Source: Irregularibacter muris
GTDB taxonomy: Bacteria; Bacillota; Clostridia; Eubacteriales; Garciellaceae
Length of the DNA stretch: 40,215 nucleotides
Assembly: GCF_024622505.1 (NCBI RefSeq)
Contig: NZ_JANKAS010000019.1
Location: 1 to 40,215, forward strand
Direction: 5' to 3'
Shown here: positions 8,326 to 17,357 of the stretch, piece after piece
Numbering within the stretch: position 1 is the first letter of the stretch
Layout: each line of letters opens with the position of its first letter
Program-made: the position numbers and the translations under genes
Notes under the pieces: generated by a model
Told to the model about the DNA's origin: nothing
The model's input: only the letters and a program-made list of their open reading frames with translations
Databases searched by the model: none

Positions 8326-9429
8326 TTAGTTTGTTTGTAAAGAAGTCAAAATATCAACTCCTATAACAGTTGCTGGGATCCTATAATCAGGTGGTAAATT
8401 GGATAATACGACTACTCCAATTTGTTTTTCCTTATCAAACCCAATATAGCTATTATAATTTCCCGTACCACCGTTATGCCATATAATATTATTTTTATCA
8501 TCTATCATCCAACCCATGCCAACAGCATCTATTTGTATTCCTAGTTTCTCATAATTTCCATCAGAAGCATTTACTTCGATCAATGCTCTATGTGCAATCG
8601 ATAAATATTCTAGATTTTCAGTCATATGTATTTGAACATATTTTATCATATCTTTTATATTTGATAACAATGCTCCAGCCGGCATATAGGCATCAGATTC
8701 TGACCATTCCCAATAGTTCTCTAAATCACCAGATCCATCTGTAATCCTCGTGTTTGCAAGTTTTAAATCTTCAACTATAAAATTATTTATCAATGTAGTA
8801 TAATCGTCTCCATAAATTTCTTCAAGCACAGCTCCTAAAGCTGCAAAACCAAAATTAGAGTATGTAAATGCATACTCTCTATCCTCTAAATCTATTTTTC
8901 CCATTTTCTCTATGAGCATTGAATGAGTTATTCCATTGAATTCATTTTTCCTATGTAAAAAATTAGATATCATAGGTTTTTCAAAGTAAAATCCTTTATA
9001 CCCTGATGTATGAGTTACTAGTCTTTTAATCGTTGGATAATACTCCTCCAATGGAAGATTCAAGTACTCGTTAATTGAATCCTCTAAGCTGATTTTTTCT
9101 TCATTTATTGCCTTACAGAATAGTGATGTAGTAAATGTTTTAGTAATGGAGCCAATTTCATATATATGCTCTTTGAAAGGTAATCTAGTGCCATCCTCAC
9201 CATAAACGTTATACTCTATCTTGCCATTCTGTATAACCCCAACAGTGATTACCGCATCTTTATTTCCTTCAGTCGTATAATTAATCATTTGTTCGTATGT
9301 CATCTTGGATAATTCGTTTATTTTATATGACCCATAAATGCTATAAACACCAAAACCAATAGCAATAACTAAAACCATTACTAATATAACTTTCATCCAC
9401 CTTTTCTTATTTACCTTATGCTTTTTCAT
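8326..9429 (-). CDS. serine hydrolase, beta-lactamase/PBP-like, membrane-anchored
   Basis: A basic N-terminus and one transmembrane helix (about residues 12-33) anchor an extracellular class C beta-lactamase-like domain. Ser94-Ile-Thr-Lys97 is the catalytic SxxK, YSN lies in FTYSNFGF, and HNGGTGNY supplies the third motif. It is about 367 residues. The start at 9429 is preferred to 9453 because AAAGGA sits 8 nt before it. It differs from the serine hydrolase at 2858 in having an N-terminal anchor and no C-terminal helices, so the two are not a recent duplication. Peptidoglycan stem peptides, D-amino-acid peptides or esters are possible substrates. Immediate upstream DNA (9430-9610) holds no recognised feature. 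Confidence 0.85.
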   Translation of the reverse strand: MKKHKVNKKRWMKVILVMVLVIAIGFGVYSIYGSYKINELSKMTYEQMINYTTEGNKDAVITVGVIQNGKIEYNVYGEDGTRLPFKEHIYEIGSITKTFTTSLFCKAINEEKISLEDSINEYLNLPLEEYYPTIKRLVTHTSGYKGFYFEKPMISNFLHRKNEFNGITHSMLIEKMGKIDLEDREYAFTYSNFGFAALGAVLEEIYGDDYTTLINNFIVEDLKLANTRITDGSGDLENYWEWSESDAYMPAGALLSNIKDMIKYVQIHMTENLEYLSIAHRALIEVNASDGNYEKLGIQIDAVGMGWMIDDKNNIIWHNGGTGNYNSYIGFDKEKQIGVVVLSNLPPDYRIPATVIGVDILTSLQTN

Positions 9430-9610
9430 TATATTGTTCCTTTCTCTCATCATTATGTAATAAAATTCAAATATTCAAGGGGAAATAAAAAGACTTCAGA
9501 GGCTGTGTCATGCTAGGGGATAGGGTCTAATTAATACATCAACACAATCAAAGTTAACAGCAATAACGGTAAAGATAAAGAGGATAGAAACAACATCTTG
9601 TCTTTTTCAA

Positions 9611-10060
9611 TTATCTTTTTAATAATTTCTTGATTTCATGAATAGCTTGTGAACTATAAAACTGGCCTGGATAAATGGTTGTAGTTTTTAGTTTAAAACT
9701 TTGCAATTTATTTTTTTGTGTGTCAATCTTAATATCCTCTATGTCTTCCCATTTGGCCAATCGCTTTAGGTGAATTCCATGAACTCCTCCATAATAAATT
9801 CCTTTTTCATGAATCCCTTCTGCCACTACTCCGGATATTATAAAAACCGCTCCGGCAAGGGCAAGAATATAATAATGCCATACATTACCACCGATATAGG
9901 CAATAAAACAAAATATGAAGAGTATGATAGATGACAGAATCATCCTAGGCTTCGTTAATCGTATCGGGTGAATACACTGTCTTCGTATCCGGAAATGATA
10001 AATGCTGCCGGCAATAAATGCGAATAACAGCAAACCATATACTACTATTTCATCATCCAT
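9611..10060 (-). CDS. small membrane protein with a C-terminal cytosolic domain (possible DUF5673-like)
   Basis: The first 85 residues hold three or four hydrophobic helices. They are followed by a soluble domain of about 65 residues with GIHLKRLAKWEDIEDIKID and a Lys-rich end, resembling small membrane proteins whose PH-like tail packs on the inner membrane face. The DUF5673 resemblance is from memory and uncertain. AAAGGAG precedes the ATG by 7 nt. The gene is separate from its neighbours, with about 280 bp upstream that contains only the terminator of the peptidase operon. Confidence 0.55.
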   Translation of the reverse strand: MDDEIVVYGLLLFAFIAGSIYHFRIRRQCIHPIRLTKPRMILSSIILFIFCFIAYIGGNVWHYYILALAGAVFIISGVVAEGIHEKGIYYGGVHGIHLKRLAKWEDIEDIKIDTQKNKLQSFKLKTTTIYPGQFYSSQAIHEIKKLLKR

Positions 10061-10258
10061 TTAAATACTCCTTTCTTAATCATGGGAATCTTGTTTTGAA
10101 CAGTACCTTAAATATACTTTTACCTTTGCATAATGATGCAATGGTGATTTTCGTAATTTTCATCCTGCCAATTATACAATGGAGAAGTCTTTGTACTGAT
10201 AAATACCTGATTAAAGGCACTATTCAATTATGACATCTTCCTTTGTTAAAAGATAAAG

Positions 10259-10299
10259 AAGAGGCCTTATCTCACCCCTAAGTTAAAATAATGCCTCTT
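10259..10299 (-). terminator. probable terminator of the ABC-peptidase operon
   Basis: AAGAGGC at 10259-10265 pairs with GCCTCTT at 10293-10299 across a long 27-nt loop. On the minus strand it is followed by CTTTATCTTTT. The long loop makes it weaker than the other terminators in the window. Confidence 0.45.
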
Positions 10300-10344
10300 T
10301 AAATGCTTATTATATTTGGGTATATTTGGTTTTAATCTTTATTC

Positions 10345-10842
10345 TTAAGGCAACCACCATCTATTTAATTCATAATGAGGGATATCTTGAACCTCATCAA
10401 AATAATAGCCTGGAGTAAGTCCTACTTCTCTACCAATTTGTGCACATTTTCTAAAAAACTCTACATCTCCATAAGGGTCATCTGTATTGTCTTTGCAGAT
10501 ATCAAATGCACGTCTCTTAGTGTGTTTACTGTTTTTCGTCCATGTGACGACTAAGCCGGGTGTCGTTCTGCCTTGTTCATAGAGTATATCTTGTCGGGCT
10601 TGGGTTCGATAGGTTTCTGTTATTCGCACATCAAGCCCATTTTCTTCACATCTTTCTAAAAACTCAAGGGCCAGTTCCTTGGTTTTCGGACTCAGTTCAT
10701 CTAAATCTTTAATGATTTCAGTGGACGATTCATTCCTATCGTCATACTCTCCTCGATCAAATACAAATTCATATAGACCAACTCTCGGAAAGACCATAAA
10801 TATCAACAATAAAAATATTAAAAACAATATTATCTTTTTCAT
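10345..10842 (-). CDS. M15-family peptidase (VanY/CwlK-like D,D- or L,D-peptidase)
   Basis: An N-terminal membrane helix (residues 2-20) exports a zinc peptidase domain. Zinc ligands are visible as His107 and Asp114 in SKHTKRRAFDI and His156 in PHYEL, the M15 pattern shared by VanY carboxypeptidases and CwlK-type L-alanyl-D-glutamate endopeptidases. The fragment TYRTQARQDILYEQG is also typical of the CwlK/phage endolysin branch. At 165 residues it is compact. It starts 12 bp after the FtsX permease gene with TAGGTGA as ribosome site, so it is probably the last gene of that operon and acts on the cell wall. Confidence 0.85.
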   Translation of the reverse strand: MKKIILFLIFLLLIFMVFPRVGLYEFVFDRGEYDDRNESSTEIIKDLDELSPKTKELALEFLERCEENGLDVRITETYRTQARQDILYEQGRTTPGLVVTWTKNSKHTKRRAFDICKDNTDDPYGDVEFFRKCAQIGREVGLTPGYYFDEVQDIPHYELNRWWLP

Positions 10843-10853
10843 TCTATTTTCAC

Positions 10854-13388
10854 CTACATAATTCTGCTATTTGTCGTCAATTCTGCTTCTTTTAGAGTCT
10901 TGAGATAATTTCTCCTAAAGATTGCATATATCAAAAGCAGATAGAGCAAACAGAGATAAATTTTCATATTCAACAGTATCTCTAATACACCAAAGGCTTT
11001 ATAAGCCATAGTACCAATATAAGCGGATATCAAGAGAAATGCAATACTGGTAATGCCGATGAATATCATATTATAGTGCACTTCTCGAATGATTAATTTT
11101 TTTAAAGTGCTTTTGTCCATCCCGATGATTTGCAATAGAACGAGTTCTTGTTTTCGGGACTCATTCATGCTATTGGTGGCGCTATAGGAGCTGGATAGAC
11201 CAACGATTGCCATAAATACAGCGGCCATGAAGATTACGGAATATAACATTCGGTTGGAATTTGATTCAAAAGCATGCAGATTTTCTCTGCTGAAAAATTC
11301 CACATCCCGCATATTTAGATATTCCTCAGTTTTGCTTTTGATTTCTTCTAAACTTGTATCTTTCGGTAGTTTCAAGTAGAGAGTTTCTTCAAAGAAGACA
11401 TCAGCTGCCGTATTCCTATCCGTTTCACTTAGAATCGACATAAAATGCTCCATGGGCATTAGGGCCATGAGTCCCTTTGATAAGGATGTCTTTACGATAT
11501 TGGGGTCCCTCGAATAAGCCAACACCTCTAAATCAAAACCTTCTGTTTTTTCGTCAATGAATGATGGATTTACATTGACTCGAAGTCGATTTACACTTTC
11601 ATCAATCACATTTGTGTATTCCAATCTGCTGTGAGGCTTTGTCAAGTCCGTAGGCATTGTATTTACTACGATGCATTCGCTGCCATTGCTGAAATCTTTT
11701 ACTTCCAAATCAAGGCTTTCCACAATGTCTTCAAACCGATTGCTCCTGATTCCCACCAGATCCATCCCTATTTCTTCATATCCGCTGTCCTCTAGGTATT
11801 TCGGGTACATTTCCCGTAAATAAGTTTGATCCAATATGTTTTCATAATCATTACTCTTCTCTACATAGAAATCGTGTTTCCTATAGCTGATATACTCTTC
11901 TTCAAAATCATTGGTCAATTCTGAGATTAAATCCTCCGGCATATTTTTAGGGCTCATATAACTGATTTTGTAATTGTAGTAGGATAATTCATCGGGTCTA
12001 TTGTAGGTTAAATCCAGATCCAAACCGGAAGCAAGAGCCAACAGCGCGCTGAGAATGAATAGTGACAGCGATATTGCCAATGTCGATACCACAGTCATTT
12101 TTTTGTCTTTTTTCATATTTATTTTGGACAAGTCTCCGATAAAATTACGTCCTCTAAGAGGATAGGATTTTTTATATTTTGTATTATCCTTTCGGTATAA
12201 TTTCATAGAATCGATGGGATGTACTCGAGAAAGTTTAAATACAGGCCCTAATGATGCGAGGAGTATAACCAACACGCTTATGATCAAAATGAGTAGAATC
12301 AACAAGGGGCTGATGGTAAATTGAAAGATGTTTACATTTTCCGGCGATAAATTCATTTGCGACAAAGTGTAGTACTTATTGACCACTTTTATCATCAAAA
12401 AGTTCAGCACCATTCCGGAAATCACACCTAAAAATACGGGCTTTATGGCAATTTTCATTAATCTTTTGATGACCAGCTTTACGATATCTTTTTTTCTGGC
12501 CCCGACGCTTAGGAGCAAGCCGTATTCCCGCATATGGTTTTTTTCCCAAACCATAAAGATGTTTTTGATGACGATGATAAAAAAACATCCAATGAGTATG
12601 GATCCCGTTGCAAATATTTGAGGATACTTCTCGCTGCTTGCATTGACCATCCCATCATCAGAATTGACAAAATGACTGCTGAGATAGAAAATATTATAAT
12701 CAACTCCCCCTTCATACAATGCCTTTTCATAATCCATTCCAAAGGATTCGTATAATTTGGGCGTCCTTTTATAGGTATCTCTTATATTTTTATACCAAAT
12801 AATCACGTGATCGGCATTGGTTTTTAGGGTATCTGAGTCCATATAGGTACATATTGGGATTTCTTTTTCCCAACTCCTTGTATTGTAACGCATAAATCCT
12901 GTTATTTTATAATGCTGTTTGACATTGTCTTCATCCACTGTATCCAGACTGTCTCCGATTTTTAGATTCAAATCTTTGGCAGTCCATTTAGGAATTAGAA
13001 TTTCATTTTCTTGATTTGGCAGTTCCCCATCTAATAAGGCGGCATTCATGGTCTCAAAATAATGCTTATCTCCTAAGATGACATTGAAAACAAAATCATT
13101 ATTCAGACCCTTCTCCATTCCCTTTTTTCCGGAATAAGCTAATTTTTTTATATTTACATTGTTCTCCAAGGTATTTACTTTTTCACTGTCCAGATCTACG
13201 GGTATCACTGTATGATAATCCCCCATTGTCTTTTCTGCCATTTCCTGACTATTTCTTACGAAACTACCAAACATTAGTATGAACAGGGAAAGGGCTATTA
13301 CGGCTAAAAAAATTGTAACTTTCAACGCTTTTAACCGTTTCTTTTCCCTGTCCAGTGAATTTTGAATATACAGATCATAGAGTTTCAT
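10854..13388 (-). CDS. ABC transporter permease with two FtsX domains
   Basis: The 844-residue protein has a first helix at about 22-45, a large extracellular domain to about 255, three helices (FtsX domain 1, about 260-400), a further helix near 430, a second extracellular domain (about 455-710), and a last FtsX set ending near 830. The duplicated layout differs from BceB, which has a single large loop, and resembles LolC/MacB-type mechanotransmitters. Such permeases usually do not import; they use ATP to act on envelope substrates, antimicrobial peptides or peptidases. The ATG overlaps the ATPase stop (ATGA), so the subunits are coupled. The wall peptidase immediately downstream is a plausible partner, as in FtsEX control of hydrolases; this is inference. 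Confidence 0.85.
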   Translation of the reverse strand: MKLYDLYIQNSLDREKKRLKALKVTIFLAVIALSLFILMFGSFVRNSQEMAEKTMGDYHTVIPVDLDSEKVNTLENNVNIKKLAYSGKKGMEKGLNNDFVFNVILGDKHYFETMNAALLDGELPNQENEILIPKWTAKDLNLKIGDSLDTVDEDNVKQHYKITGFMRYNTRSWEKEIPICTYMDSDTLKTNADHVIIWYKNIRDTYKRTPKLYESFGMDYEKALYEGGVDYNIFYLSSHFVNSDDGMVNASSEKYPQIFATGSILIGCFFIIVIKNIFMVWEKNHMREYGLLLSVGARKKDIVKLVIKRLMKIAIKPVFLGVISGMVLNFLMIKVVNKYYTLSQMNLSPENVNIFQFTISPLLILLILIISVLVILLASLGPVFKLSRVHPIDSMKLYRKDNTKYKKSYPLRGRNFIGDLSKINMKKDKKMTVVSTLAISLSLFILSALLALASGLDLDLTYNRPDELSYYNYKISYMSPKNMPEDLISELTNDFEEEYISYRKHDFYVEKSNDYENILDQTYLREMYPKYLEDSGYEEIGMDLVGIRSNRFEDIVESLDLEVKDFSNGSECIVVNTMPTDLTKPHSRLEYTNVIDESVNRLRVNVNPSFIDEKTEGFDLEVLAYSRDPNIVKTSLSKGLMALMPMEHFMSILSETDRNTAADVFFEETLYLKLPKDTSLEEIKSKTEEYLNMRDVEFFSRENLHAFESNSNRMLYSVIFMAAVFMAIVGLSSSYSATNSMNESRKQELVLLQIIGMDKSTLKKLIIREVHYNMIFIGITSIAFLLISAYIGTMAYKAFGVLEILLNMKIYLCLLYLLLIYAIFRRNYLKTLKEAELTTNSRIM

Positions 13389-14065
13389 CGTAAACTCACA
13401 TCCCGGATAATTTTTCCGTCTTCTATTTGGAGGACCCGATCGGTTTTGTTCACGATCTCTTCATCATGACTTACCATGAGCATGGTTTGATGAAATGCTG
13501 AGTTTGAATATTTCAGTAGTTCGAATATTTTATTTCTATTTTCTCTATCCAGGTTGCCTGTGGGCTCATCCAGCAGGACAATAGAAGGCTTATTTATCAG
13601 GGCCCTTGCAATGGCTACTCTCTGTTGTTCTCCTCCAGATAAACTTTCCGGAAAGCTTTGTAATCTCTCTTTTAAATCCATTATATTCATGATTTTTCCA
13701 TATAATTCGGCATCTACCTCTTTGTCATCCATTAGTACAGGAAGTAACATATTTTGTTCTACTGTTAAGTGGGACATGAGATTGTAGAATTGATAGACGA
13801 TACCTATTCTCCTGCGCCTGTATAGGGCAAGTTTCGATTGACTGAGATGGTCCGTTCTCTCTCCTTCTACATAGATTTCTCCCTTAGAAGGTCGATCTAG
13901 GCCTCCTATGAGATTTAACAGAGTACTTTTGCCGCTGCCACTAGGACCAAATATTCCTATAAACTCTCCTCGATTGATCGAAACATTTACATCATCAAGT
14001 ACTGTCTTTACCTCATTGCCATCTTTATAATCTTTAGTTAAATTTATCGTCCTTAATATTTCCAT
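13385..14065 (-). CDS. ABC transporter ATP-binding protein (MacB/LolD/BceA class)
   Basis: All nucleotide-binding motifs are intact: Walker [10 protein letters not shown] at residues 40-48, signature [10 protein letters not shown] at 141-150, Walker [10 protein letters not shown] at 162-170, followed by the switch His in MVSHD. At 226 residues it is the short single-domain ATPase that pairs with FtsX-type permeases. GAGGTG precedes the ATG by about 6 nt. It is separated from the upstream histidine kinase by 103 bp containing a strong hairpin, so it probably has its own promoter or is reached by readthrough. Confidence 0.92.
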   Translation of the reverse strand: MEILRTINLTKDYKDGNEVKTVLDDVNVSINRGEFIGIFGPSGSGKSTLLNLIGGLDRPSKGEIYVEGERTDHLSQSKLALYRRRRIGIVYQFYNLMSHLTVEQNMLLPVLMDDKEVDAELYGKIMNIMDLKERLQSFPESLSGGEQQRVAIARALINKPSIVLLDEPTGNLDRENRNKIFELLKYSNSAFHQTMLMVSHDEEIVNKTDRVLQIEDGKIIRDVSLR

Positions 14066-14125
14066 ATTATCACCTCGATTAAAGTATATCGATCGAATCT
14101 TACATGTAAGTGACAGAACTAAAAC

Positions 14126-14168
14126 AAGCTAGAAAAAATAACGAATAAAGAAGCATTTTTTCTAGCTT
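14126..14168 (-). terminator. terminator between the two-component genes and the ABC genes
   Basis: AAGCTAGAAAAAAT (14126-14139) and ATTTTTTCTAGCTT (14155-14168) form a 14-bp stem just after the histidine kinase stop, with U-rich flanks on either strand. It separates regulator and transporter transcripts, wholly or in part. Confidence 0.75.
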
Positions 14169-15206
14169 TTAATAGAATTTAAGGATAAACCTTCCACCAC
14201 TATCATTTTCAGCGGTGATTGTCCCATGATGTTTTTCCAAAATATTTTTTGCAAGATTGAGCCCTATACCCGCTCCGGTTGTACTGTTTTTTGATTTATA
14301 AAATCGCTGAAATAATTTATTTAGATCCTCTTTTGTAAAACCTTCTCCATCATCTTTGATTACAATCTCTGAATATACATTGGTCTTTCTCGTCACAATG
14401 TGAACTTGGGACTTCCCATATTCAATGCTATTTTTCATAATATTGATTAGGGTTTCCACCATCCAATAAAAGTCCCCAATTATTATGAAATCTTCCCCTT
14501 CTACTGTAATTTTTATGGAGTTTTCTCGGATTTGGGTCTCTAGGCTTTCAATACTGGCATTGATTGCCTCTTTAATGGAAAACTCTTCAGACTTAAATTC
14601 TATTTGATTTACATCCAGTCTTGCAAGGGTCAGCATGGAAGAAATGAGGTGATTGACCTTCGAAAGTTCCTCGTCGATTTTAGCAAGGTCTCTTTCATTT
14701 TGATTTTCTCTGCACAGCTCAAGGAGGATTTCTATGGATGCTAAAGGTGTTTTGATCTGATGGGAGATATCTTCTAAATTTTCTTTTATTTTCAGCTTAT
14801 CTCTTATGGCCAGCTCTTTACTTTCTCTTAATTCCAAAACTAATTTATATAGCTCGTCATGCAATACCCCAAGACTGCTTACTTCATCTATGGATAGGGA
14901 ATAATCTCCTTTGGATAAGGACTCTAGTTTTGATTGAACCATTTCTATATATTTTAAAAAAGTTCTTTCCCTTTGATTATAAATATAAGTAAAAATAGAA
15001 GAGGGAATAATGCTCCATAAAACAATGAATATCCATACAAGATATTTATTCTCATAGATGATCATAGAACCGTCATATCCATAAGTCCCTAAATCCATTA
15101 ATTTAGAAATTTCCCTATAGTATATTCCATCTATCATTTTGTATAATAAAAAGAATAGTATGAAGTTTACAAGAAATATCGTTATAAAGACTTTCTTCTT
15201 TTTCAT
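14169..15206 (-). CDS. sensor histidine kinase of a two-component system
   Basis: Two membrane helices (about residues 6-24 and 64-84) enclose a short 40-residue outer loop. A HAMP-like linker, the HisKA helix with His149 in DISHQIKTPLASI, and an HATPase domain follow, with the N box (LINIMKNSIEYG), DDGEGF and GAGIGLNLAK. Such short-loop kinases often sense through an associated transporter or the membrane rather than through a large ligand domain. The start at 15206 has AGGAG 7 nt upstream; a GTG at 15233 overlapping the response regulator stop is the alternative. The gene is co-transcribed with the response regulator. Confidence 0.9.
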   Translation of the reverse strand: MKKKKVFITIFLVNFILFFLLYKMIDGIYYREISKLMDLGTYGYDGSMIIYENKYLVWIFIVLWSIIPSSIFTYIYNQRERTFLKYIEMVQSKLESLSKGDYSLSIDEVSSLGVLHDELYKLVLELRESKELAIRDKLKIKENLEDISHQIKTPLASIEILLELCRENQNERDLAKIDEELSKVNHLISSMLTLARLDVNQIEFKSEEFSIKEAINASIESLETQIRENSIKITVEGEDFIIIGDFYWMVETLINIMKNSIEYGKSQVHIVTRKTNVYSEIVIKDDGEGFTKEDLNKLFQRFYKSKNSTTGAGIGLNLAKNILEKHHGTITAENDSGGRFILKFY

Positions 15207-15229
15207 TTTGATTCTCCTGCTTCTTTTAT

Positions 15230-15892
15230 TCACTCAAATTTATATCCTAGACCCCTTATGGTTTTAATATTGCTGCCGTAGATGTCCAGTTTTTCTCTCA
15301 ATCTTCTAATGGTGACGGATAGGGTATTGTCGTGAACAAATTCCTCATAATGATCCCAAGTGATTTCCATAAGAAAGTCTCTAGTCAATGTTCTCCCCAT
15401 ATTTCTCATGAAGGTTTCCAATAGCAAATATTCCTTCGGTCTCAGCTCCACTTCATTCCCATCTATGTGAAGTGCAGTCCCCTCGGTATCTAAAACCATT
15501 TTACCGTAATAAATAAATCGGTCATCTTCATTCTGATATCTTCTCAAGACGGTTTCTATTCTCGCCTTTAAAATACCTAGTTTGAAGGGTTTTGTAATGT
15601 AGTCATCTCCCCCGATTTTTAGTCCATTAATGATATCTACTTCTTCATCACGAACGGTGAGGAAAATAATAGGTTTTTTCAATTCTTTTATTTTGGGAAC
15701 GATGCTAAAAGCATTTCCATCAGGAAGATTGACGTCCAATACAAATAATTCTATATCATCAATAAATTGATTATAAAACTCTTGGATTGTAGTGACTTCT
15801 TCGACTTTATAATCATTTCCTTCTAAATACGTCTTGATGCCTTCTCGTATTATTTTATTGTCTTCTAATACTAAAATTTTAGATTTTTCCAT
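15230..15892 (-). CDS. OmpR/PhoB-family response regulator
   Basis: The receiver domain (residues 1-115) has the acidic pair in LEDN, phospho-acceptor Asp53 in LFVLDVNLPDG, Thr in FLTVRD and Lys in ITKPF. A winged-helix DNA-binding domain (about 125-220) ends with TIRRLREKLD and GLGYKF. The ATG at 15892 has AAGGAG 8 nt upstream and is preferred to 15919. It pairs with the kinase that follows and probably controls the ABC transporter and peptidase genes downstream, a regulator-transporter pairing common for cell-envelope antibiotic stress in Firmicutes. Confidence 0.93.
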   Translation of the reverse strand: MEKSKILVLEDNKIIREGIKTYLEGNDYKVEEVTTIQEFYNQFIDDIELFVLDVNLPDGNAFSIVPKIKELKKPIIFLTVRDEEVDIINGLKIGGDDYITKPFKLGILKARIETVLRRYQNEDDRFIYYGKMVLDTEGTALHIDGNEVELRPKEYLLLETFMRNMGRTLTRDFLMEITWDHYEEFVHDNTLSVTIRRLREKLDIYGSNIKTIRGLGYKFE

Positions 15893-15989
15893 AGAACTTT
15901 CTCCTTGTAAATTCATCAATAGGAGTAGTTTGAAAATGGTATATAACTTTTCCTACTGGGCTCTATTCTATTCTCTATTGTTGAATAGG

Positions 15990-16742
15990 TTACCATAGAT
16001 TAGAAAAGATTGAAACGATAATATCCCAAGTGTCGGGAAATTCCTTTATAATAGCATTTTTTATATCGCTGGAAGTAAAATGATTGAAGTTGTTCTTAGA
16101 GATGAAGTTTATTGTGCCATTTGTTTCCTCACCTATGGCGATATGGCCAGAAGCATATCCTCCCATTGCAATTTTCTGTGCAATAGAGCAACCGCCTATG
16201 GAATATATACCTAATGCAAATCCACCTACGGCAAAGATACCGATGGATAACCCCCCTATGGAGATTGCTCCCATAGCTATGCCTCCAACAGCCAATAATA
16301 AACCAAGGGATAAACCGGCTAATGTAAATAGCCCCAAACTTAATCCTCCAATGGAGAATATTCCTATTGATAGGCCACCAATGGATAACAATCCCTTTGC
16401 AATATTGCCAATGGCTACGATTCCTTTTGCTTTTCTCCTTCCATATCCTATATTGATATGAACTAGAGGTAAGCCCATTATTTTGGTTTTGCTACTATAT
16501 TCATATTCAAAGCGGTAAGATACACTTTGTCTGTTTTCTACCGAAGAACTGTTCCCAACAAGTTCATCCAGACTTATATTAAATAGGTTAGCTAATACTA
16601 TCAGCTTGTTCATTTCCGGTGTTGTCGTTCCTAGCTCCCATTTTGACACAGTTTGCCTGGCTACGTTCAATTTTTCACCTAGTTGTTCTTGTGATAACCC
16701 TTTTGCTTTCCTTAGCTCAATCAATCGTTCATTGAAGTTCAT
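15990..16742 (-). CDS. XRE-family regulator with a glycine-rich decapeptide-repeat domain
   Basis: Residues 4-63 form a classical XRE helix-turn-helix (LRKAKGLSQEQLGEKLNVAR, then TVSKWELG). After a linker, residues 121-200 contain eight consecutive 10-residue units built on a GG-L-S-x-G-x-x-x-x pattern (for example IGGLSIGIFS, IGGLSLGLFT, SIGGLSIGIF). A short polar tail (about 205-250) ends the protein. The repeats are very hydrophobic but interrupted by glycine every few residues, so they could form a beta-solenoid or membrane-inserting hairpins. I know no defined function. The start at 16742 has AAAGGA about 9 nt upstream; the longer reading from 16796 lacks one. It probably senses membrane state or oligomerises, by inference only. 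Confidence 0.8.
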   Translation of the reverse strand: MNFNERLIELRKAKGLSQEQLGEKLNVARQTVSKWELGTTTPEMNKLIVLANLFNISLDELVGNSSSVENRQSVSYRFEYEYSSKTKIMGLPLVHINIGYGRRKAKGIVAIGNIAKGLLSIGGLSIGIFSIGGLSLGLFTLAGLSLGLLLAVGGIAMGAISIGGLSIGIFAVGGFALGIYSIGGCSIAQKIAMGGYASGHIAIGEETNGTINFISKNNFNHFTSSDIKNAIIKEFPDTWDIIVSIFSNLW

Positions 16743-17206
16743 GGTTTTATTTCCTTTCTTAAAATGGTATTTGATATATTTTATATCTATCTTCATTATA
16801 ATTTTTTACGCACTTATTTCTACCATTTTAACATGGAAATCACGCACTTAAAGTTAACATTTGTATAAAATGCCGTAAAATTAAGCATTTAAACTTATTT
16901 TTCATTTTAATAAGATATGGGATAAAACAAAAATAACTTAGTGCTAAAAACCAGTAAATTATTTAATTCTAGCTTTTTTTTAAAAATTTTTATACGAGAA
17001 AATATTCCTAAGTATTTAAAGAGACCTTTTTTCAACTGTCTCTTAATAAACTGTGTGTTACGGACGAAAACAAATTTGCCAAACATATTTTTTGTATGAG
17101 ATCTGAAAACATTTTAATGAAAGCTTAGGGAAGGGAATTATTCAAGTCTGTCCCTTTCCTATATACTGGATTACACAAGAAAGCGTGCAAAAAACATGTA
17201 CTTATG

Positions 17207-17254
17207 AAATAGGAAGGTTTAACCTCTCGGGATCAAGGCGAACTTTTCTATTTT
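17207..17254. repeat. intergenic hairpin, copy A of a dispersed family
   Basis: Arms AAATAGGAAGGTTT (17207-17220) and AACTTTTCTATTTT (17241-17254) pair with G-U wobbles when read on the plus strand. The arms resemble those of hairpins at 21423, 25092 and 29339. Confidence 0.45.
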
Positions 17255-17265
17255 AAAATAAAGTA

Positions 17266-17290
17266 GGGAAGCCAATAAAATCAGCTTCCC
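17266..17290 (-). terminator. terminator of the ridA-patB-nhaC operon
   Basis: GGGAAGC / GCTTCCC form a 7-bp stem with an 11-nt loop. On the minus strand it is followed by TACTTTATTTT, about 70 bp after the NhaC-family stop codon. Confidence 0.75.
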
Positions 17291-17357
17291 TTCTAAGATA
17301 TGTTTCTTACCCATTGTAATTGAGTATTCAAGAATTTATTTTACAGAACTCCATTTT

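Larger units (their letters stand above)
16797..17357. other. 561-bp intergenic region with two hairpins and a terminator
   Basis: The region lies between the XRE gene and the NhaC-family gene. An imperfect 10-bp inverted repeat (AGGGAAGGGA / TCCCTTTCCT, 17127-17160) has no T run. A hairpin with arms AAATAGGAAGGTTT and AACTTTTCTATTTT lies at 17207-17254, followed by the NhaC terminator at 17266-17290. No coding sequence with a start and ribosome site was found. Confidence 0.6.

Noticed and set aside
9535-9575. Short hydrophobic peptide frame on the minus strand downstream of the small membrane protein
   Set aside because: About 21 residues of Leu-rich sequence without a ribosome site; not enough to call a gene.
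16084-16461. 125-codon plus-strand frame rich in Pro and Met
   Set aside because: It is the antisense of the decapeptide repeats of the XRE protein; the repetitive DNA keeps the frame open.
17127-17160. Inverted repeat AGGGAAGGGA / TCCCTTTCCT as a terminator
   Set aside because: It has no T run on either side and no gene ends next to it.
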